Source of the DNA: CAXXOK01 sp963663285
GTDB lineage: Bacteria > Bacillota > Clostridia > Christensenellales > Aristaeellaceae
Direction: 5' to 3'
Length of the DNA: 64,000 bases
Assembly (NCBI GenBank): GCA_963663285.2
Contig: CAXXNI010000005.1
Coordinates: forward strand, 62,001 to 126,000
The translations under genes were made by a program, and so were the position numbers. Position 1 is the first letter of the stretch. Each line of letters begins with the position of its first letter. The notes beneath the pieces are model-generated. The model did no database searches and was not told the origin of the DNA. It saw nothing but the letters and a program-made list of their open reading frames with translations. Of the stretch, positions 35,096 through 42,224 are shown one piece after another.

Positions 35096-35223
35096 ATAGA
35101 GGCCCCCCAATGCTTAAAAGTAGCCAGAAAAGCCGGTGCAGGGTTGTGAACCCGCACGCTGCGGCGGTGGCAAACCGTAGCGCCGCACACCCCTTTGTTG
35201 GGTCGCGCCCGGCCATGCGGGGA

Positions 35224-35657
35224 TTATAGCCCCAGCCTGTCGCGGATGCGGCGTATGGCCGCAAAACTCGTCCACCCCGTTGATGTAGGTTAGCGCCTGT
35301 TCGTAGTACAGTTCCGGCAGATCAACGCGGTTGCGGATACCGTATTCGCGACAGAAGTCCCGCCAGATCGCCGCACGTAGCGCCTTGCCCTGCCTCTTTC
35401 TCCGGCAGGTGGTGCATACTGCATAGCGCTGCGCTGCGCTCCTGTGCGGCTTGCAGTAGTGCCTTGGATTGCGTATAGGATACTGTGACGCGGGTTTTCA
35501 TGGCCTTTTCCATGGAGGATACGCGGGCATCCATGGTATACACCAGCTGCGCCATCATTTCGCATAGCTTCGTCAGCTGCGCGACCTGGGTTTGCTGGGT
35601 TTTGGCTAATTCGTTCAGCGCTGCTGGGTCGGTGATGATCAATGCTTTATCTTCCAA
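35224..35657 (-). pseudogene. ORF6C-like antirepressor-type protein, frameshifted
   Basis: N-terminal coiled coil (LNELAKTQQTQVAQLTKLCEMMAQLVYTMDARVSSMEKAM) then, after an indel near 35390, KALRAAIWRDFCREYGIRNR and LPELYYEQALTYING, the pattern of ORF6C domains found at the C-termini of phage antirepressors; after a second indel it ends RRIRDRLGL at TAA 35226-35224. It would regulate lytic growth or replication. Confidence 0.6.
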
Positions 35658-35661
35658 AAGC

Positions 35662-36597
35662 CTACACCTCCCCGCATACGTCGATTGCTCCGGTCTTTTC
35701 GGCCTGCGCGTTGCGGATCACCGCTTCCGCTCCATCCACCCACGCCCGCATCATGGCGATGTGAGGCCGGTAGGCTTCCAGCTTAGCGGCAGATAGGCCA
35801 AAGAAGTACGCCCCCATATTGGGAATCGTCCCCATAGCCCCCATGAACGCCCTTACCGCCTCGGCCATGCTCACGGCGCTGTATGGTTCATCGTCGGCGG
35901 CTGCGCTGTGGTCGATTTGCTCTTTCTCCACCCGGCGCAATTCGTTTTGTGCTCTCCGGGCGGCGGCCTCCTGTTCCTCGGCGTACCGTTCCGCTTCCTC
36001 GGCACGGCGTTTCAGCTTTTCGGCCTCTGCTGCCTTGGCCTTGTATTCGTCGGTGTCCTCCGGGTCGATACTCACGGTTGCTATGGGCTGTTCCTGCATC
36101 GCCTTGAGCCGGTTCTCGGATTCGGCCATTTTTTCGGCGTACTGGTCGGCCAGCTCTTGTGCCCGGTTGCGGGCATGTTCGGCGGCCTGTATAGCCTTTT
36201 GTGCCTTGTCCCGTTCAGCCTCGGCCTTTTTGCGGTCCAGCAATTGCCTTGCGCAGCGCTGCGGCGCTGCGGTTGTTTGCATCCACTTCTGCGGCTACCT
36301 GTTCCCGCTGCTCTGCGGGCACGTCCAGCAGCGCAAGCACCTTGGTATAGGGCATGTTAGACAGGCTCGAAGCGGGGGCGATCTCGCAGCGCGATCCGCA
36401 TAAAGTTGTTTGCCGTCCGCTGCGAAAAGTTGACGCGATCCGTCAGCCAACCTTCCCATTCGCCATGTTCCAGCTGCCCTTTCGCCTCAATTAGGCGCAT
36501 TTCCAATGGCGATAATGGAGGCTGTCACATACTGCGTATGGGCTTTGATTTCTGCCTCAATCTGTTCTATGGTTCTCCGGGTGCTGATTTCCTGCAT
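35662..36597 (-). pseudogene. DUF3102-like phage protein, frameshifted
   Basis: Pieces in order: EISTRRTIEQIEAEIKAHTQ, RLIEAKGQLEHGEWEGW with RVNFSQRTANNFMRIA, SSLSNMPYTKVLALLDVPAEQ, and a long intact coiled coil (from about 36282 down: ERDKAQKAIQAAEHARN...) ending AEKTGAIDVCGEV. The HGEW...NFSQRTANNFMRIA block is the signature of DUF3102. Three to four single-base indels separate the pieces near 36500, 36370 and 36280. Start ATG 36597 has GGAGGTGG upstream. Function of the family is unknown; it is common in early regions of Firmicutes phages. Confidence 0.65.
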
Positions 36598-36616
36598 GGT
36601 TGCCACCTCCATGTCG

Positions 36617-36853
36617 TTACGGGGGTATCGGGTACGCACTCACGCCCGATATTATCAAGGGGTCTGTTGATTCGGTTCCACGTTCATTGCAGAGCATACG
36701 CCTTTGGTACATGCAACGGTTGCCCTCCACAATCCCGGCGTGATACCCTGCCACATACCCTTCGGCCAGTATCAGCCCGCGCGGTACATCCACGATGTTT
36801 TCAAACATACCAATTTGGTTGTTTTCTTCATCGTAAATGCGAATCGTGAACAT
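36617..36853 (-). CDS. Hypothetical phage protein
   Basis: 78 residues, intact: FTIRIYDEENNQIGMFENIVDVPRGLILAEGYVAGYH. Acidic N-terminal strand pattern. Not recognised. First intact gene upstream of the frameshifted block. Confidence 0.5.
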   Translation of the reverse strand: MFTIRIYDEENNQIGMFENIVDVPRGLILAEGYVAGYHAGIVEGNRCMYQRRMLCNERGTESTDPLIISGVSAYPIPP

Positions 36854-36929
36854 GCTGCCATCATCCTTTTACTGCGCTGATCGTCGTACCCTTCGATCCT
36901 ATGTACATCGGTTTGCCACCTTTCTATTT

Positions 36930-37157
36930 TCAGGCTTTCGCCTTATGCTTTTCGGTATACGGTTTCAACGCCCGAACCGCGTACATGCCTTGCGGGCCTG
37001 ATTTCTTCTGCCGTTTTATGCTCCATTCCCGGCACAATACGCATTGATCGCCGGAATAGTCAAACACCGTGCTATCCACGCGCAGTACCGTACGCGGGTT
37101 GCGGTGGTAGGTGCATAACGCGCCGGGTTTTATCCATCCGGTTACTGTGTTTGCCAT
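36930..37157 (-). CDS. Hypothetical phage protein
   Basis: 75 residues from ATG 37157 (AAAGGACGG upstream). Contains CTYHRNPRTVLRVDSTVF and CVLCREW, a possible single zinc-binding CxxC, and a basic C-terminus (KPYTEKHKAKA). A longer in-frame reading would cross the tRNA-like sequence and is rejected. Confidence 0.5.
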   Translation of the reverse strand: MANTVTGWIKPGALCTYHRNPRTVLRVDSTVFDYSGDQCVLCREWSIKRQKKSGPQGMYAVRALKPYTEKHKAKA

Positions 37158-37184
37158 GGTCAACCGTCCTTTCGCTTGTAAAAA

Positions 37185-37247
37185 TGCCGGGCGGCGGAAT
37201 CGAACCGCCACGCGGTAGGAGTACCCGCGCCAGCCCTTTACCCGGCA
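37185..37247 (-). tRNA. tRNA-like sequence without a D arm
   Basis: 63 bases on the minus strand. The acceptor arm GCCGGGT pairs with GCCCGGC followed by A; the T arm is GGCGG-TTCGATT-CCGCC, fully canonical. Between them is one stem CGCGG/CCGCG with a 9-base loop in place of a normal anticodon arm, and only about 10 unpaired bases where the D arm should be. No CCA is encoded. It may be a decayed phage tRNA or a tRNA mimic. Confidence 0.45.
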
Positions 37248-37254
37248 TGTGGTG

Positions 37255-37338
37255 CTATTTTTTCTTCCCCATCCATACCAGCGCAACGAGGGTCAAACAG
37301 ATGATGGCCGTTATCAGTACGCCGTTCATTCCATTCAT
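37255..37338 (-). CDS. 27-residue membrane peptide, translationally coupled
   Basis: NGMNGVLITAIICLTLVALVWMGKKK: one membrane helix and a basic tail. Its ATG overlaps the stop of the previous gene (ATGA). Confidence 0.5.
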   Translation of the reverse strand: MNGMNGVLITAIICLTLVALVWMGKKK

Positions 37339-37682
37339 TCCACCTGCACCCCCTCGGCATTGCAGTATTCCCGTAGCTGCTCCACGTTCGCTTGTGCTAG
37401 ATTCGGCAGCCCGTACCGGTCTAAAAACTGCAATAGCAAATCCTTTCCGGTAAAGGCTGCCTGTTTGGAAATGCGAATGATTAACCAGTCCTTTTCCTGC
37501 GTGCTGTTCACGGTCGTTGTGCCCTCGCTTCCATAGTACTGTTGCCGCTCCGCCGCCGTTAAAGACGGGGTGCGCAGGCCGCAGCGGTTGTTCGTCACGC
37601 AGGCCTGAAATGCGGAACATTGTAACCCTTCCGGCTTCCATGGCCGGTGATAGTCACATTGCAGGCAAATTTCGGATGGCAT
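37335..37682 (-). CDS. Hypothetical phage Cys-rich protein
   Basis: 115 residues. Four N-terminal cysteines (EICLQCDYH, LQCSAFQACV, NNRCGL) could bind zinc or an iron-sulfur cluster; the C-terminus is helical (LLLQFLDRYGLPNLAQANVEQLREY). Family not recognised. Coupled to the membrane peptide that follows. Confidence 0.55.
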   Translation of the reverse strand: MPSEICLQCDYHRPWKPEGLQCSAFQACVTNNRCGLRTPSLTAAERQQYYGSEGTTTVNSTQEKDWLIIRISKQAAFTGKDLLLQFLDRYGLPNLAQANVEQLREYCNAEGVQVE

Positions 37683-37704
37683 TTAGCGCCCCCTCCTTTG
37701 GTTG

Positions 37705-37899
37705 TCATATTTCAATGCGCAGTATGCGGTAGCGGCGTTTGTGCCCGTGCTTGCGGTGCTTCGGTGTTCTGCTGGGTGTACAGGCGCAGCGCACTGCGCT
37801 AACGGTAACCCCTAGGGCCTCGGCCAGTTCTTCCGGCGTATCACAAACGCATAGCGGCAGTTCGTATTGGTCGGTCGTTACTGCAATGTATACTTTCAT
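37705..37899 (-). CDS. Small phage protein with HTH-like segment
   Basis: 64 residues: CDTPEELAEALGVTVSAVRCA resembles a short helix-turn-helix, then a very basic tail (KHRKHGHKRRYR). GGGAGG before the ATG. Probably DNA-binding; no family name. Confidence 0.5.
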   Translation of the reverse strand: MKVYIAVTTDQYELPLCVCDTPEELAEALGVTVSAVRCACTPSRTPKHRKHGHKRRYRILRIEI

Positions 37900-37980
37900 G
37901 GTTCAAACCTCCCGCCGCCGCACTTCACGGCGGCGGGCTGGGTGCAAAACCCCGATATATCCATAACGCCAGTTAGGCGG

Positions 37981-38370
37981 TTAATGGCTGGTGGTTACGG
38001 TGAATGGAATAATGCTTTCCGGCAGGTAGTTGATTTCATATTTATAGGGTGATACGCTCGCGCCGCTAATATCCTCAACAACGTACATCGTCCACGAATT
38101 GAGGTAGATAAAGTGTTTTTTGTACTCTCCCGGCCCCGTTTCGCAAGTAACTACAAGTTCGTTTTGGCGACTATTGGAGAGGGAAAAAGCACCAACCAAT
38201 TCAAACACAAGCGAATCGCTGCGAGCGTTTATTACGGTCAATCGGCGGATGACATTGAAGTTATCCGCTTCCTTGGATATATTCGCGGATACTTTTGTTG
38301 CCTCCGTACAGCCAACAAGCAATAGGGATACTGCTATCAGCAGTGCTACAAGAATCATCTTTTTCCGCAT
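37981..38370 (-). CDS. Phage-encoded lipoprotein (beta-sandwich type)
   Basis: 129 residues with a lipoprotein signal peptide: KKM, hydrophobic core, lipobox LLVGC, so the mature protein is anchored to the outer face of the membrane. The body (FNVIRRLTVINARSDSLVFELVGAFSL, YKKHFIYLNSWTMYVVED) matches the small beta-sandwich lipoprotein family seen in Gram-positive prophages. Surface lipoproteins of prophages often block superinfection; that role is inferred only. Confidence 0.7.
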   Translation of the reverse strand: MRKKMILVALLIAVSLLLVGCTEATKVSANISKEADNFNVIRRLTVINARSDSLVFELVGAFSLSNSRQNELVVTCETGPGEYKKHFIYLNSWTMYVVEDISGASVSPYKYEINYLPESIIPFTVTTSH

Positions 38371-38397
38371 GTTCTTACCTCGCGTTTCGTATTTGTC

Positions 38398-38733
38398 TTA
38401 CTTCCGTTTCGGGTTTGCCGCTTTACGGTAGTTCGGCAGCCCGTTCGGGGCTAATCCCTGCGGGGGTGTGGGGTATCCATACCGTGTATTTTTACGTACC
38501 TTTTGGGTCGGCGGTGTAACCAGCGTCAGTTCGCCGTATTCGGGCTGTTGAGTGCGTTTTTCCAAAAACGCGTCCAGCTCCTTTTTGTGAATCGCCCAGT
38601 GCGGTTTTTGCATCCCGGCGCTGATGTTGGTACATGCGATCAGCTTAGCAGCGATATACCGCCGTATAGTTTTGTCACTCACGCCGATGTATGCGGCGGC
38701 TTCGGGTATTTTCATCAGCCCGGATGCAGTCAT
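38398..38733 (-). CDS. MerR-like HTH/excisionase-type protein
   Basis: 111 residues. The N-terminal half is a helix-turn-helix type 17 domain (MKIPEAAAYIGVSDKTIRRYIAAKLI, WAIHKKELDAFLEKR), as in excisionases; the tail is basic and Pro-rich. It may steer the integrase toward excision or act as an early regulator. Confidence 0.75.
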   Translation of the reverse strand: MTASGLMKIPEAAAYIGVSDKTIRRYIAAKLIACTNISAGMQKPHWAIHKKELDAFLEKRTQQPEYGELTLVTPPTQKVRKNTRYGYPTPPQGLAPNGLPNYRKAANPKRK

Positions 38734-38746
38734 GGTTACACCTCCT

Positions 38747-39187
38747 TTACGGTTCGCTTTCCAGCTGTTGCAGCATGTCGGCCAGTGCGGCCTGCGCTTC
38801 CTTGGCCTCTTTGATGCACCGCGCCTTTAGCTGGGGATCGTCAATTTTCCCGTCCAGCGCGTCCCGGTGCAGCTGGTCAACAAACTGCATAACATCCTGC
38901 ATTTCGTACTTGCTGCGGGCAATGGAATTGGGTAACGTTGCGCTTTCGATCTCCGGGAACATTTTTCGGAAACTGTCGTAGTGGGTACGCATCCAGCGAT
39001 ACCACAATGTGGGTTCGCCCACAACATCCGCGAAACGATCCACATCATCCGGCCCCGGCTCCACTTCGCCGTTTTCCCAGCGCCGCACGGTGCTTTCGCT
39101 TACGCCCAGCTGTTCGCCAATCTGCCACGGCAGCAGCTTTCGCCGCATTCTGGCGTTTTTCAGGTCAATATTGGTGCATTCTGGCAA
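38747..39187 (-). CDS. XRE-type phage regulator
   Basis: About 146 residues. HTH domain near the start (LKNARMRRKLLPWQIGEQLGVSESTVRRWENGEVEPGPDDVDRFADV), then a helical C-terminal half. GGAGG 9 bases before TTG 39187 decides the start; an upstream ATG (39223) has no site. Probably an early regulator in the lytic direction. Confidence 0.75.
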   Translation of the reverse strand: MPECTNIDLKNARMRRKLLPWQIGEQLGVSESTVRRWENGEVEPGPDDVDRFADVVGEPTLWYRWMRTHYDSFRKMFPEIESATLPNSIARSKYEMQDVMQFVDQLHRDALDGKIDDPQLKARCIKEAKEAQAALADMLQQLESEP

Positions 39188-39246
39188 TCCCGGTCGCCTC
39201 CTGTTGTGGTATGCTGGTTTCATGGAAAGGGGGTACACATCCCGGA

Positions 39247-39414
39247 TCAGGCGCTTTGCTTGCCCCGCTCAATCTGCGCCGCGAGGATCGCCCCGTTAAT
39301 CGTGCCGATCACTTGGGCGGCTACAATGTCGCGCTTTTCTTCGGGTACATCTGCCAGCAGAGCGGCCAGCGCTTCCAGTTGCGCCCGCTTATATACGTTG
39401 TTGATAATCGGCAT
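39247..39414 (-). CDS. Small hypothetical phage protein
   Basis: 55 residues: MPIINNVYKRAQLEALAALLADVPEEKRDIVAAQ, helical, with AILAAQIERGKQSA at the end. Protein-like and in line with the operon, between two HTH-linked genes. Confidence 0.5.
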   Translation of the reverse strand: MPIINNVYKRAQLEALAALLADVPEEKRDIVAAQVIGTINGAILAAQIERGKQSA

Positions 39415-39430
39415 AGTGCATCATTCCTTG

Positions 39431-39439
39431 TGGTATAAT
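39431..39439 (+). promoter_or_regulatory. Extended -10 promoter (plus strand)
   Basis: TGGTATAAT, a TGN extended -10. Similar TGTTATAAT elements lie at 40150-40158 and 41524-41532, each just before a plus-strand gene. Confidence 0.45.
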
Positions 39440-39463
39440 GTGGGAAAAAGGGGTGGTGTAAAA

Positions 39464-39694
39464 TTGAAGGATACGGAAATCGTCGCATTGTTCCGCCGTG
39501 AAATGATGAATGAAATATTCCATTCGTCAGCCGATGACGAACTGGAAAAACCAACTCATTCAAGCGGTCAAGAATGTGGAACAGCTTGTATTAGAAACCA
39601 TCAAAGCGAGCAAAGAAAAGCAATCGTAAGAGCTACAATGGAGAGGATCGCGCTTGTTGCCGCAATCGCGATCATTCTTCTGTACAGGCGGTAG
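39464..39694 (+). CDS. Possible small plus-strand protein
   Basis: 76 codons from TTG 39464 (AAGGGGTGG just upstream): MKDTEIVALFRREMMNEIFHSSADDELEK, ending in a membrane-like ALVAAIAIILLYRR. It overlaps the minus-strand gene at 39601-39876 tail to tail by 94 bases, and another frame from about 39538 also reads sensibly (NWKNQLIQAVKNVEQLVLETIKASKEKQ), so an indel may be present. Confidence 0.3.
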   Translation: MKDTEIVALFRREMMNEIFHSSADDELEKPTHSSGQECGTACIRNHQSEQRKAIVRATMERIALVAAIAIILLYRR

Positions 39695-39876
39695 AGCATA
39701 CCGCAGGATTTATTAATTTCTTCCAGCGCCCAGCGGTAGTACATCAGGTCTTGTTCTCGCACGAACCATTCAAAGGCGTAACGGGTGCGCTTTTTGGGGT
39801 CGTCCAAATAGCGTCTGCGCGTGCTCTCAATCAGTTCGGTAATGCCGCGTGTTTCGATGGGTTTGTATTTATTCAT
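39601..39876 (-). CDS. Small membrane protein
   Basis: 91 residues from ATG 39876 (AAAGGTGG upstream). Charged N-terminal half (ITELIESTRRRYLDDPKKRTRYAFEW) and one C-terminal membrane helix (AIAATSAILSIVALTIAFLC). Unknown function. Confidence 0.55.
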   Translation of the reverse strand: MNKYKPIETRGITELIESTRRRYLDDPKKRTRYAFEWFVREQDLMYYRWALEEINKSCGMLYRLYRRMIAIAATSAILSIVALTIAFLCSL

Positions 39877-39913
39877 TGAAAGTGCCACCTTTCATCGATT
39901 GTTCTGCTTGTTA

Positions 39914-40096
39914 TCAGTGCACTATCAGCAATACTGCGGTGAGTACGATAGATAGCATTGTCAGCAGTACAGCACAGATTGTGATTGCCTTTATCCGATC
40001 GATACGGCGCCCCGTGGCTTGTTGTTGCTGGAATGCGAAATGAGCGGTGAATACCTGCTCACCATCTACTACTACATAAGCCTTATGCTTCTCCAT
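39914..40096 (-). CDS. Small membrane protein
   Basis: 60 residues: soluble start (KAYVVVDGEQVFTAHFAFQQQQ) then one helix (AITICAVLLTMLSIVLTAVLLIV). AAAGGTGGTG before the ATG. Unknown function. Confidence 0.55.
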   Translation of the reverse strand: MEKHKAYVVVDGEQVFTAHFAFQQQQATGRRIDRIKAITICAVLLTMLSIVLTAVLLIVH

Positions 40097-40185
40097 TTAT
40101 TCACCACCTTTCAATTATTATGAATATGTCATAATAGTTGTAAATTGCGTGTTATAATAGATTGACCGGCTGGGGAAAGGGGTAT

Positions 40186-40377
40186 ATGGACCTTAATGAC
40201 GTTGCGCTTCAAATTACTTTGAAGCTGCTTGATACCAGTGCAATTAAGAACTATGTTGAGACCGAAGCGCATTCTGCGCCGGGAGACAAATCTATAGCGA
40301 TGGCGAATAAAGTTTCCGAGATTTACAACACCATCTACAAATCTGTTCACGACTGCTATAAAGAATTACGTAAGTAA
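40186..40377 (+). CDS. Small hypothetical protein
   Basis: 63 residues: DLNDVALQITLKLLDTSAIKNYV, AMANKVSEIYNTIYKSVHDCYKEL. AAAGGGG precedes the ATG and an extended -10 TGTTATAAT lies at 40150-40158. It is divergent in orientation from the operon around it and may be expressed in the lysogen. Confidence 0.5.
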   Translation: MDLNDVALQITLKLLDTSAIKNYVETEAHSAPGDKSIAMANKVSEIYNTIYKSVHDCYKELRK

Positions 40378-40398
40378 GTAAAACTTGCTGCCAGCCGG

Positions 40399-40542
40399 TC
40401 ACTTCAAACACCCATACACTGTAGCCATTGCAATTGATAGCCTGTATACCGTTTCGGTGTCTTTTGTAGCTTCTGATGCTGCGCGTAGCTGCTGTAATTG
40501 TTCAACCATCAATTTGTAGGGTGTAACGTTGCTGTTTTTCAT
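40399..40542 (-). CDS. Small early protein, first gene after the switch
   Basis: 47 residues: KNSNVTPYKLMVEQLQQLRAASEATKDTETVYRLSIAMAT. It is the first gene left of the divergent operator and could be Cro-like in position, though no HTH is visible. A nearby upstream ATG in another frame has a better-placed AAGGAG but codes only 14 residues. Confidence 0.45.
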   Translation of the reverse strand: MKNSNVTPYKLMVEQLQQLRAASEATKDTETVYRLSIAMATVYGCLK

Positions 40543-40582
40543 CCATTCTATTCATCTCCTTTCATCATTGAATACTTCTAAC

Positions 40583-40654
40583 GTAATATTACATTACTCC
40601 ATATTATATAATTAGTCAATGGGTTTGGCTAAAAAATATTGCATATTGAATATT
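40583..40654. promoter_or_regulatory. Lysogeny switch: divergent promoters with operator palindrome
   Basis: Leftward promoter: TTGACT (40619-40614), 17 bases, TAATGT (40596-40591). The palindrome GTAATATTAC (40583-40592) overlaps its -10. Rightward, TTGGCT (40625-40630) with AATATT (40649-40654) would serve the repressor. The region is AT-rich and includes more near-repeats (AATATT). Confidence 0.55.
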
Positions 40655-40687
40655 CTCGTGATAACATAACGGTGAGAGGTGATACCA

Positions 40688-41182
40688 TTGACAATTAATG
40701 ATCGCGTGCGTATGGTTCGCAACGAATTACATATGAACCAAACAGAATTTGGTGAGCGGTTAGACGTGGCACAAACCTATCTGACTAATATTGAGACGGG
40801 GAAAAGAAGTTTAACCGAAAAACTCACAAAGCTAATTTGCTATGAATTTAACGTTAGCGAACAATGGCTGCGCACCGGCGAAGGTGAAATGTTCGCCCGT
40901 TCGGATGCGTCCGAAATAGATAATTTAGTGTCGCGCTATCACCTGCGCCCATTGGAAAAGACCGTTTTGGAAACGTTCGTAAAGCTGCCGGAGGGGTACC
41001 GGGACGGCGTATTGGAATATATTAAGTCCATTGTGGCTGCCGTCGTCAAAGAGGATGGCGACGAGTACCGCGACATTGTGGATCAGCAGGCCGAACACGA
41101 AAACCAAACCTTGCGGGATAATCCTGCTTTTACCCTCCCGGACGAAGCCAGCCCGGACGATAAAAAAGAAGCCCGCGCATAG
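40688..41182 (+). CDS. Phage repressor, XRE family
   Basis: About 164 residues. N-terminal HTH (RVRMVRNELHMNQTEFGERLDVAQTYLTNIETGKRSLTEKL), then NVSEQWLRTGEGEMF, the usual junction of XRE phage repressors, and an acidic helical C-terminus. No LexA-like peptidase domain is present, so induction must work through another route than self-cleavage. TTG 40688 fits the GAGGTGAT site better than GTG 40679. It would bind the palindrome upstream. Confidence 0.85.
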   Translation: MTINDRVRMVRNELHMNQTEFGERLDVAQTYLTNIETGKRSLTEKLTKLICYEFNVSEQWLRTGEGEMFARSDASEIDNLVSRYHLRPLEKTVLETFVKLPEGYRDGVLEYIKSIVAAVVKEDGDEYRDIVDQQAEHENQTLRDNPAFTLPDEASPDDKKEARA

Positions 41183-41193
41183 GCGCGGGCTTT
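41171..41193 (+). terminator. Terminator of the repressor gene
   Basis: GCCCGCGC (41171-41178) with GCGCGGGC (41183-41190), then TTT; it includes the repressor stop codon. Confidence 0.65.
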
Positions 41194-41208
41194 GCTATAT
41201 ACTTTAGA

Positions 41209-41376
41209 TTATGCCGATGGCTTACTTTTTTGTTGCTGCGGCGGTGGGATAATGCGTACAACACTGTTGCAGGTTTTGCAGGCTGTGTTTACGTAGGTGA
41301 TACCGGGACGATCCAGCATCACGAATTTTTCAACATCTGGGTTCCCGGGAACGCTTACGTAAACGGTCTTTCGCAT
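41209..41376 (-). CDS. Small CxxC protein under LexA-type control
   Basis: 55 residues: RKTVYVSVPGNPDVEKFVML, then NTACKTCNSVVRI with a single CxxC pair, and a Gln/Lys tail. It is convergent with the repressor gene. Its promoter (TTGACA-N17-TATGAT) and a LexA box at the start of transcription predict induction by DNA damage. Function unknown; a small antirepressor that inactivates the non-cleavable repressor would fit the context, but this is inference. Confidence 0.6.
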   Translation of the reverse strand: MRKTVYVSVPGNPDVEKFVMLDRPGITYVNTACKTCNSVVRIIPPPQQQKSKPSA

Positions 41377-41404
41377 TGCTTATCAGCCTCTTTTCGATTA
41401 AATG

Positions 41405-41418
41405 AGAACAAATGTTCT
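41405..41418. promoter_or_regulatory. LexA (SOS) box
   Basis: AGAACAAATGTTCT fits the Gram-positive consensus GAAC-N4-GTTC with perfect outer symmetry, placed just after the -10 of the minus-strand promoter. Confidence 0.7.
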
Positions 41419-41428
41419 TGTATTAAGT

Positions 41429-41457
41429 ATCATACCTCGCATATAGTTTGCTGTCAA
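41429..41457 (-). promoter_or_regulatory. Consensus sigma-A promoter of the small CxxC gene
   Basis: Minus strand TTGACA (41457-41452), 17 bases, TATGAT (41434-41429). Confidence 0.75.
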
Positions 41458-41556
41458 GCTCAAGATGTTGTATATGTATTACCTGTGCACCCATATGCTG
41501 GGGTGGATACTTAATAAAGGGAGTGTTATAATTAATAAAAAATACGGAGTGTCGTA

Positions 41557-42168
41557 ATGATGAAAAAAGCACTGTTTCGCCTATTAATAATTGCATTGTC
41601 AATTATAATTCTACTCGCACTTTGGCTTGTCACCGGGGTTGACGATTACAATTTAATTTTGTTTTTAATATGCATTTCGGTCTCTGGCCTTATAGTATAT
41701 CTGATTTATAAAATAACCAAATTTAAAAGTATAATATATGTTAAATTAGAACCTAGTTGTGAGTGGGACGAAATCAAAAAACCTGATGTGAAATATTCTA
41801 TAAACGGATATGAAATATATCAAGGATGGGAAAAAGTACCTGTACATGTGGTTGGTGTAACACAAATGAATGACGGATATACAAGGCAATCCATTCTTCG
41901 AAAAATTTATCTAAAAGAACCACCTTATGATGGCGTAGTTAACACATACATTCAGGAAGAAGAATATGCGGGGGAACCAACTTTTGAAGTTTGGGCTAAT
42001 GATGAACAGATTGGTTACGTACCAAGAGAACTAGTACCTTTTTTTGATCAAAACAGGCATCGTTACGATCATTCCAATGCGGTAAGTATCTATGGTGGTG
42101 GGAAAACAGTAGATGGTAAGCGAATAAATTATGGGGCTTCGTTTATGGCGTTGTTTCGGTTGAGTTAG
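41557..42168 (+). CDS. Membrane protein with HIRAN-like domain
   Basis: 203 residues. Two N-terminal membrane helices (LLIIALSIIILLALWLV; LILFLICISVSGLIVYLIY) anchor a cytosolic domain with the HIRAN pattern: VPVHVVGVTQMNDG, RQSILRKIYLKEPPYDG, FEVWANDEQIGYVPREL. HIRAN domains bind DNA 3' ends or damaged DNA and occur in nucleases and defence proteins. Base composition is far more AT-rich than the phage genes, marking the start of a cargo block. GGAG 7 bases before ATG; TGTTATAAT at 41524-41532 is its likely promoter. Confidence 0.55.
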   Translation: MMKKALFRLLIIALSIIILLALWLVTGVDDYNLILFLICISVSGLIVYLIYKITKFKSIIYVKLEPSCEWDEIKKPDVKYSINGYEIYQGWEKVPVHVVGVTQMNDGYTRQSILRKIYLKEPPYDGVVNTYIQEEEYAGEPTFEVWANDEQIGYVPRELVPFFDQNRHRYDHSNAVSIYGGGKTVDGKRINYGASFMALFRLS

Positions 42169-42224
42169 CATGAAAAAATTCGTGTTGCAACCCATTGGAA
42201 AACCATTCAAATTAACTGAAAGAT

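Noticed and set aside
33675..36597. Treating each short frame in the early block as a separate gene
   Set aside because: Adjacent frames join into single known families when one base is added or removed, so they are pieces of four genes.
38981..39463. Extending the plus-strand frame at 39464 back to 38981
   Set aside because: The extension is antisense to the XRE and 55-residue genes and precedes the extended -10 promoter.
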